A stretch of 64,000 nt of DNA from Paraspadella gotoi. Lineage: Eukaryota > Chaetognatha. Numbering within the stretch: position 1 is the stretch's first letter; the number at the start of each line of letters is the position of its first letter. Location: the NCBI GenBank assembly GCA_051294375.1, contig JBJCIZ010000275.1, forward strand, positions 28,119 through 92,118, read 5' to 3'. This document shows, piece by piece, positions 58,721-64,000 of the stretch. The notes beneath the pieces were generated by a model that was not told the origin of the DNA, did no database searches, and saw only the letters and a list, made by a program, of their open reading frames with translations. Made by a program: the position numbers and the translations under genes.

Positions 58721-61150
58721 TTAGATGATTAATGTTGCTCTTATTTATTAGTCCTAATTTTATTATTTACTTTTATAACTTATTTATTTGCCTTATATTT
58801 AAATAAAGTAATAATTTAATTATTCCATGTATGAAAATCATTTAATAATATCATTTATTAATAATAATTAATGTATTTTTTTAATAATTAAATGTATGAG
58901 AACACGATTTGGTACTTAAAATGTAGACAAGGAGTATAAAGAGAGTATAGGAGAGAGTAAGAGCATAAACATTTACTCCCCCATATTTTAAGTCAATGTT
59001 TATTTATATAAAATAACGATTTATCGCTAAATTTTAGCTTTTACATTTTAAAATAATTGATTATTTATCAGGATTTTACTATCTGGTTTAAGGTCTAGTA
59101 TTGCAAAGAGTTATGCTGCATTGAGACTGTGTCATGTGATCACCTTTAGAGTGATTATGAAAAGTGGATACTTATGGCACTTTAAAGGTCTTTACCTAAC
59201 CTTACCTTACCATCTGACCACCGAGCCCAGCACATAAAAGGCGGCATAACAGTTAGAGGAAGGGGAAGTCTCACATCCAATGCAAGGAACAAGGACAAAC
59301 TTTAGCCCGCCTTGTCTAAGGCAAGAAGAGGGCAGCCGCAGACATATCAGGTCAGATGAAGTAGCCCAAGGCATTTTTCCAAGAGGTCATAAAGTCTGGG
59401 AACTCAAATCAAATGACCTATGACATGCCAATGACCCGGTCACATCGGTCACTTGCTTTCCTCTGTCCAGAAGGGGGGCCAGCTCTTTCTTCTTTAATTT
59501 TTACTAACGTCTCTTCTCTTATGTATTATTGTTACTTTTTACAATTTATTATTTAAAATGATAATGTTTGCAAACTTAAATTGTTAATATATATTAACTT
59601 ATCTCACTACTCTCTTTCTTTCTCCCTCACATCTTTAGAACTTATTCTTAACCTGTCTTTAACCTCCCACTGTCTTTTTCTTATTTTTTTGGAAACCTCT
59701 TCTCTCTCTCCCTTTACTTTTCACACACGCAAAACCTTATAATTTGTTCAAAAATATTCCAAATTGATATATTAATTTTTGCGTAATGCAAGACTTACAA
59801 TCTAAAGATTTAAAAACTTTCCTTTTTCTCCTTTTCAAAACTATAAATTTGTTGCATAAACAAAACAAGACGGTCTATTTCGCAATGTTTTGAGCCACAG
59901 TGACTTCTTTTCATGTGTATTCCATGTGATGACCATGATAGAAAATTTATTTAAAAAAGTTTTATGGTTTGATACACTACTGTGCAAAGTTCATTACAAA
60001 CAACAGACATTACAAGAAATTTACTGAGTTCGGGGTTCCAGCCTACACTATATGACAGTATGTGTCAACTGACTACATAAGTATGAAACACATGCACAAC
60101 GAAGCATTTAGTAATGACTTACCAGTCTGCCAAGTATTACCTAAAATAACTTTCTTAGCCCGTGTATTTTATGGCATGCAATATATTTATAGTACTTTTC
60201 TTTATAAATAAGAAAATTTCCAAATTAAATTTTTGTAATTTTATTATATTTCAGATTTTCGTAAAAATTAGACCAAAATATAAAACATGTTTTAATAAAT
60301 TTTTGGGTCTTCAAGCTGTCAAAATTTGAAAAAAAAGTGTCAAAATTCTCAAACATTTTTAACTCTCTGAAATAGTAACACAGTTTGTCCCAATGGTAAG
60401 CATCAGTTAACTTTTACATATTGTGCGGAACTTTGTTATTAAGATGTTATTTCTGAGATAAAATGTCAAAGATAAGTTCTTACCATTTATGATACTATAT
60501 TTCGAATTTAATTTTTTATAATTTTTTTCTTGCAGAACATTCATTTAAATGAGTCATCATTCTCACTTTTTGAATTTTTAGAATTAATTTTTTACTTTAA
60601 AATAAATTTTATTAAAAAAGTATGTAAAAAAAATTTTGAATAGTTATAAATATTTTCAATTTTAATTTGTATAAAATAAGTGCATTAATAAAAAATAAAC
60701 AAATATTAAAACAATAAAAAATTATCAAAATATTCTAATTAATTTGATATTTAAATTTTATTATTTTGAAGTTTGTGAGCGATTGAATCATTAAGCAGGA
60801 CAAATGTGTTGCCATTTATTCAATAAATATATTAATTAAATCAATTAAAAATGTAATATGAAAAGGTAAGTAGATAATTTTAAAAAATAATGATTTTGCA
60901 TTATAAAAGCTATGGAGCTAAAATATAAAAGCTGTTTCTACTGTTCCTGCACCTAAGAAAGAAGAAGATTTAAACATTATTTAATCATATCTATAAAAAA
61001 TATTTGATAAATAATAAAATATATAATTTAAAATTGTTTTTAAAAAAATCGCCTGGAAAAATATTTTACCAAATGCTTTAATGTAATAACTAAAGGTTGC
61101 TTTGTTCAATTTTAAAATTTGGGTATCCAATAAAATGGTCCATACTAAGT
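58721..61150. other. AT-rich intergenic DNA
   Basis: No gene supported. A GC-richer patch at 59170-59480 has an A-box-like minus-strand string but no B box. The rest consists of A/T-rich sequence. Confidence 0.4.
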
Positions 61151-61630
61151 CCAATGATTTGGCTGAACGATTATGGACGTGAGGCGGTGTGAATATACTG
61201 CCACAGGCATCCCGGGGCCAAAGATCACTCAGGTTCTCAACGCCTGAGAGGTGTCTGACAAGACTGTTACCATAATTGGAGAGAGATGATAGAGCACGAG
61301 TTGTGGGGTGCATAGGAGTTTATCGTAGCGTACCCCAGGGGCAATAGGGGTTGTTCGTAAATGTACCAAAGTCAGCAGGGCATAGGGTTGCGTGTTTTGA
61401 TAGTAAGGCTCACCACTTATGGCAACAGCCGGTTTTCCTGTGATGCCCACTGGAGGGCCTTCGACCTTCACTGATGCATCCAGTCCACTGGCGCATGATA
61501 CCTAGGATGGTCTCGCTTTGCCAATGCATGAAGAAATCGTTAGGACTGTGGAAGAACACTTTGCTTGGGTGGTGTGTTTCCCCTCTGAACCAATGTGATT
61601 TGGCTGAACGATTGATGGACGTGAGGCGGT
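61151..61630. repeat. Segment bounded by ~38-base direct repeats
   Basis: 'gatttggctgaacgattatggacgtgaggcggt' (61156-61188) recurs with an extra G at 61597-61630. A 'gaatatac[t/c]gccac' string follows both, at 61191 and 61674. The ~400 bases between are GC-balanced with short minus open frames (to 80 codons) but no recognised domain. Confidence 0.6.
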
Positions 61631-61914
61631 AGATTAATATTTTATATATTATTATATTATATAATAATATTCATGAATATACCGCCACAATAAAAATATT
61701 TTATAAAAGTTTTTTTATTTTTTTCTGACAATCCGAAAATTTATTAAAAAATCAATTTTAAATTTTTATTCTATAAAGAAAATACAATTTGCCTATACTG
61801 TTATGCTAAAGAATTTTTTTAAAATGCAGATTTTTTAAATTACATATACAAAAGCAGCAAAAATATATTTAACTCGCTAATGCTTTTGCACACTCCACAC
61901 TAACTTATACATTA

Positions 61915-62525
61915 AGTAGTGAAAGTGACATACGAAAATTCTAAAAGTCAATAATGAATAACATACCATTAGTAAACATTATTTGTAAAAAAATTAAGTT
62001 TTATGTTTTTAATTTTTGGAGTAGGCTATATTTATATATAGTACTATCCTTATAGAAATCGGAAAAATTTAAAAATAGTGCTTTTCTTATTTTTGATTGC
62101 AGATTTGAATTCCTCGTCAAAGTTGATAAAAGAAAAATAAAGTCATTTTTAAAAATTCTTTCATTAAGTGGTGTAAAATTAAAAAAACTATATTTTCAAT
62201 ATATAAAGTAATTTTCAGCTTAAAAATATAGCTTTTTCTAATTTTGACACCACTTAATGAAGGAATTTTTCAAAAAAAGAGTTATATTTATTTTTACAAC
62301 TTTTTATGACGAATCAAATCTGCAAAAAAATCTTTAAAAAAAACTGTTTTGAAATTTTAACATTATTGGTTTAGTACTTAGTAATAAATATGGCCTACTG
62401 CGTAAATTGTAATTTATTAAAAAATTTTTTATTACATAAAATGTTCATATAATATAATGTTGTTCGTTCTCACTTTTTAGAATTTTTCTAAGTTTAAATG
62501 TTAGAAATTTTACTTACGGCCTTAC
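61915..62525. mobile_element. Foldback element, uninterrupted copy
   Basis: Arms of about 300 bases (61915-62215 and 62220-62525) pair in reverse around 'taattttcagctt'. Shared landmarks are 'gattgcagatttgaattc'/'gcaaaaaaatctt', 'cattaagtggtg'/'caccacttaatg' and 'gtaggctatattt'/'atatggcctac'. It is the intact relative of the interrupted copy at 53815-57310. Confidence 0.75.
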
Positions 62526-63504
62526 TTACATGTTCTAAAAACTTTATAGTTTCACTGTGACACTATGAAATAATCAGTCCTCAGCATATAAATGACGTAA
62601 TGACATTAACGATATCCGTGACCTAAACAATAATTCAAAGACATACAGCACGGAGAATGAACGTTTTAAACGATTATTGATTCAATAAATTTAATGAAAA
62701 TGTCCCAAATAGATGATGACCAATGACCCAATAAAAAATTGTATTGGCTTTGCTATAATATAATGATATATAGCTCAAAAAAGACGTATCGACTGATGTG
62801 ACCGTGATGCAACAAAATAAACCAATAACCAAACTTATTAAAGTACTGACATACTAACACACTAACATAAATGACATATGAATCTAAAGGACAAAACTGA
62901 TTTAAAAAATGATAATATGAACTTTGATCTAATAATTGACTTGGGTAAATTGACTAACGTAAAAAAGAACGTAAATAACTAATCACCAATGACTTAACCA
63001 TGACATAATTGACTTAAAGTTTAGTAAACTGACTGTCATGATTTTTTTTTTATTAATGTTCCATGAATTTAAAGTAAACTAAAAGTGAAGCGAATATATT
63101 ATAAAATAAACTAAAAGGTGTAAAAAATAAGTGGCATAAATAGTAATAAAATTGGGAAATTGAAATTGGAAATATGAAATTTAATTTAAGATAAATTAAC
63201 CCTAAAATGATGCACTTGTCTTAAAATACGTTTAATGTTAAATGTAATTTACATATACTTATCTTAAATAATTTGTAAATGTGTCACTATGAACAATTAA
63301 AAAAAAGGTTCATTTTAAAGGAAAAAATATTTACTAAGTCACGGCTTAATATTTAGATTATGCAAATGATGAATTATTTTTATAAATTTGGATTTGATTT
63401 CAAAACTATACTGAACAAACAGAGACACGTTTAATCAAGCTTTTTCTTCTGAAAAAAATATATATTATTTTTTCATTTTTATAAATTTATTATTTCCAAA
63501 AATT
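62526..63504. other. AT-rich intergenic DNA
   Basis: Nothing recognised. Confidence 0.4.
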
Positions 63505-63710
63505 TTCTTGGAGCTGGAGTTGGAACTTTTTTTTGCCCGCTCCGACTCCAGCTCCAGCTTCCGGCAATATAAGTCTCAGCTCCAGCTCCAGCTCCGCCCG
63601 GTAGGAAATAGAATTCAGCTCCAGCTCCAGCTCCAGCTCCGGCCAAATATGCCAGCTCCCAGCAGCTCCGACTCCAGCTCCAGCTCGCAGCTCCCACATC
63701 CCTGCCAGGC
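63505..63710 (-). repeat. GGAGCT minisatellite-bearing repeat, third copy
   Basis: Blocks of CCAGCT/CCGACT-type hexamers separated by short AT-rich spacers such as 'aatataagtct' and 'aggaaatagaatt'. Translations on both strands are repeat-driven. Confidence 0.7.
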
Positions 63711-64000
63711 ACCCCAGAGGTCGAAGGTCTACCCAGATTTTCACTTCTCCGTCTTTCTCGATTTCTCTCCTCTCTCTCTCTACTCCTCCTTTCTTTCTTA
63801 CACCGTTTTGTACCTTTTTTTGGCCTTCTCTTTAGTACATATACTCTCAACACTTTCCGTCTCTCCTTTACGACTTCCTTAGTTTAGCCAGAGATACCAA
63901 GCCCCATCCAGATAGAGGGCGCCCAATCTGCTGCTCTTTACACTACCACTAAGAAAATCCCCAAACATTTTCCTCTAACCCCTGAGCTGCAACAACCCAC
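63711..64000. other. CT-rich unassigned end of window
   Basis: TCTCTC-rich stretch 63740-63800. No gene recognised. Confidence 0.35.

Noticed and set aside
59170-59300. tRNA-like SINE on the minus strand (A-box-like 'tggtcagatggtaagg')
   Set aside because: No B box at the expected distance and no second copy in the window.
63490-63882. Gly-Ala and Ser-Trp repeat proteins
   Set aside because: Produced by the GGAGCT minisatellite in different frames.

Overview
The window reads as nuclear DNA of a multicellular eukaryote, most probably an invertebrate animal. It is AT-rich, gene-poor and full of transposon debris and simple repeats. It has consensus GT-AG splice signals, a metazoan-style Ty3/Gypsy element, a LINE endonuclease fragment, tRNA-like retroposons and one long cysteine-rich extracellular-protein exon. 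I cannot name the species. Nothing here looks bacterial: no operons, no ribosome-binding sites and no long uninterrupted genes except that exon.

Layout. 1-6.9 kb is low-complexity and unassigned sequence. 6.9-22.6 kb is a ~7.5-8.2 kb block present twice head-to-tail (copy 1 6903-14418, copy 2 14444-22612), joined by exactly 25 N. Each copy holds a Helentron-like element, a LINE endonuclease fragment, a 2.2 kb element with ~400 bp direct terminal repeats and the start of a very GC-rich insertion. 23.3-25.1 kb has a plus-strand Gypsy gag relic fused to a miniature LTR element. 25.7-31.2 kb is one decayed minus-strand Gypsy element split by a 2.75 kb Helentron-like insertion. 28.7-38.9 kb is a second head-to-tail duplication (5.06 and 5.14 kb), again joined by exactly 25 N. 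39.3-40.7 kb is a giant palindrome carrying a hammerhead-like motif. 42.6-43.2 kb is a small TIR element with a gene-like core.

43.3-45.5 kb (minus) is the one convincing protein-coding unit: a 2250 bp internal exon with 14 contiguous 17-residue GCC2/GCC3-type cysteine repeats. 48.4-51.2 kb holds decayed coding sequence, including a probable 3'-5' exonuclease domain, split by a ~1 kb foldback element. 53.8-57.3 kb is another foldback element interrupted by a Helentron-like copy. 57.3-64 kb is mostly AT-rich, with a third foldback, minisatellite-bearing repeats and weak coding traces.

The mobile elements are nested: Helentron-like DNA in Gypsy, in a foldback and in a TIR element; a tRNA-like retroposon in or beside the LINE fragment; foldback DNA in gene relics. 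Paired filled and empty sites inside the window reveal several insertion boundaries. Part of the copy number may be assembly artefact: both large tandem duplications sit on 25-N joins, and some stretches show dense single-base indels relative to their partner. All coordinates of element ends are by eye.
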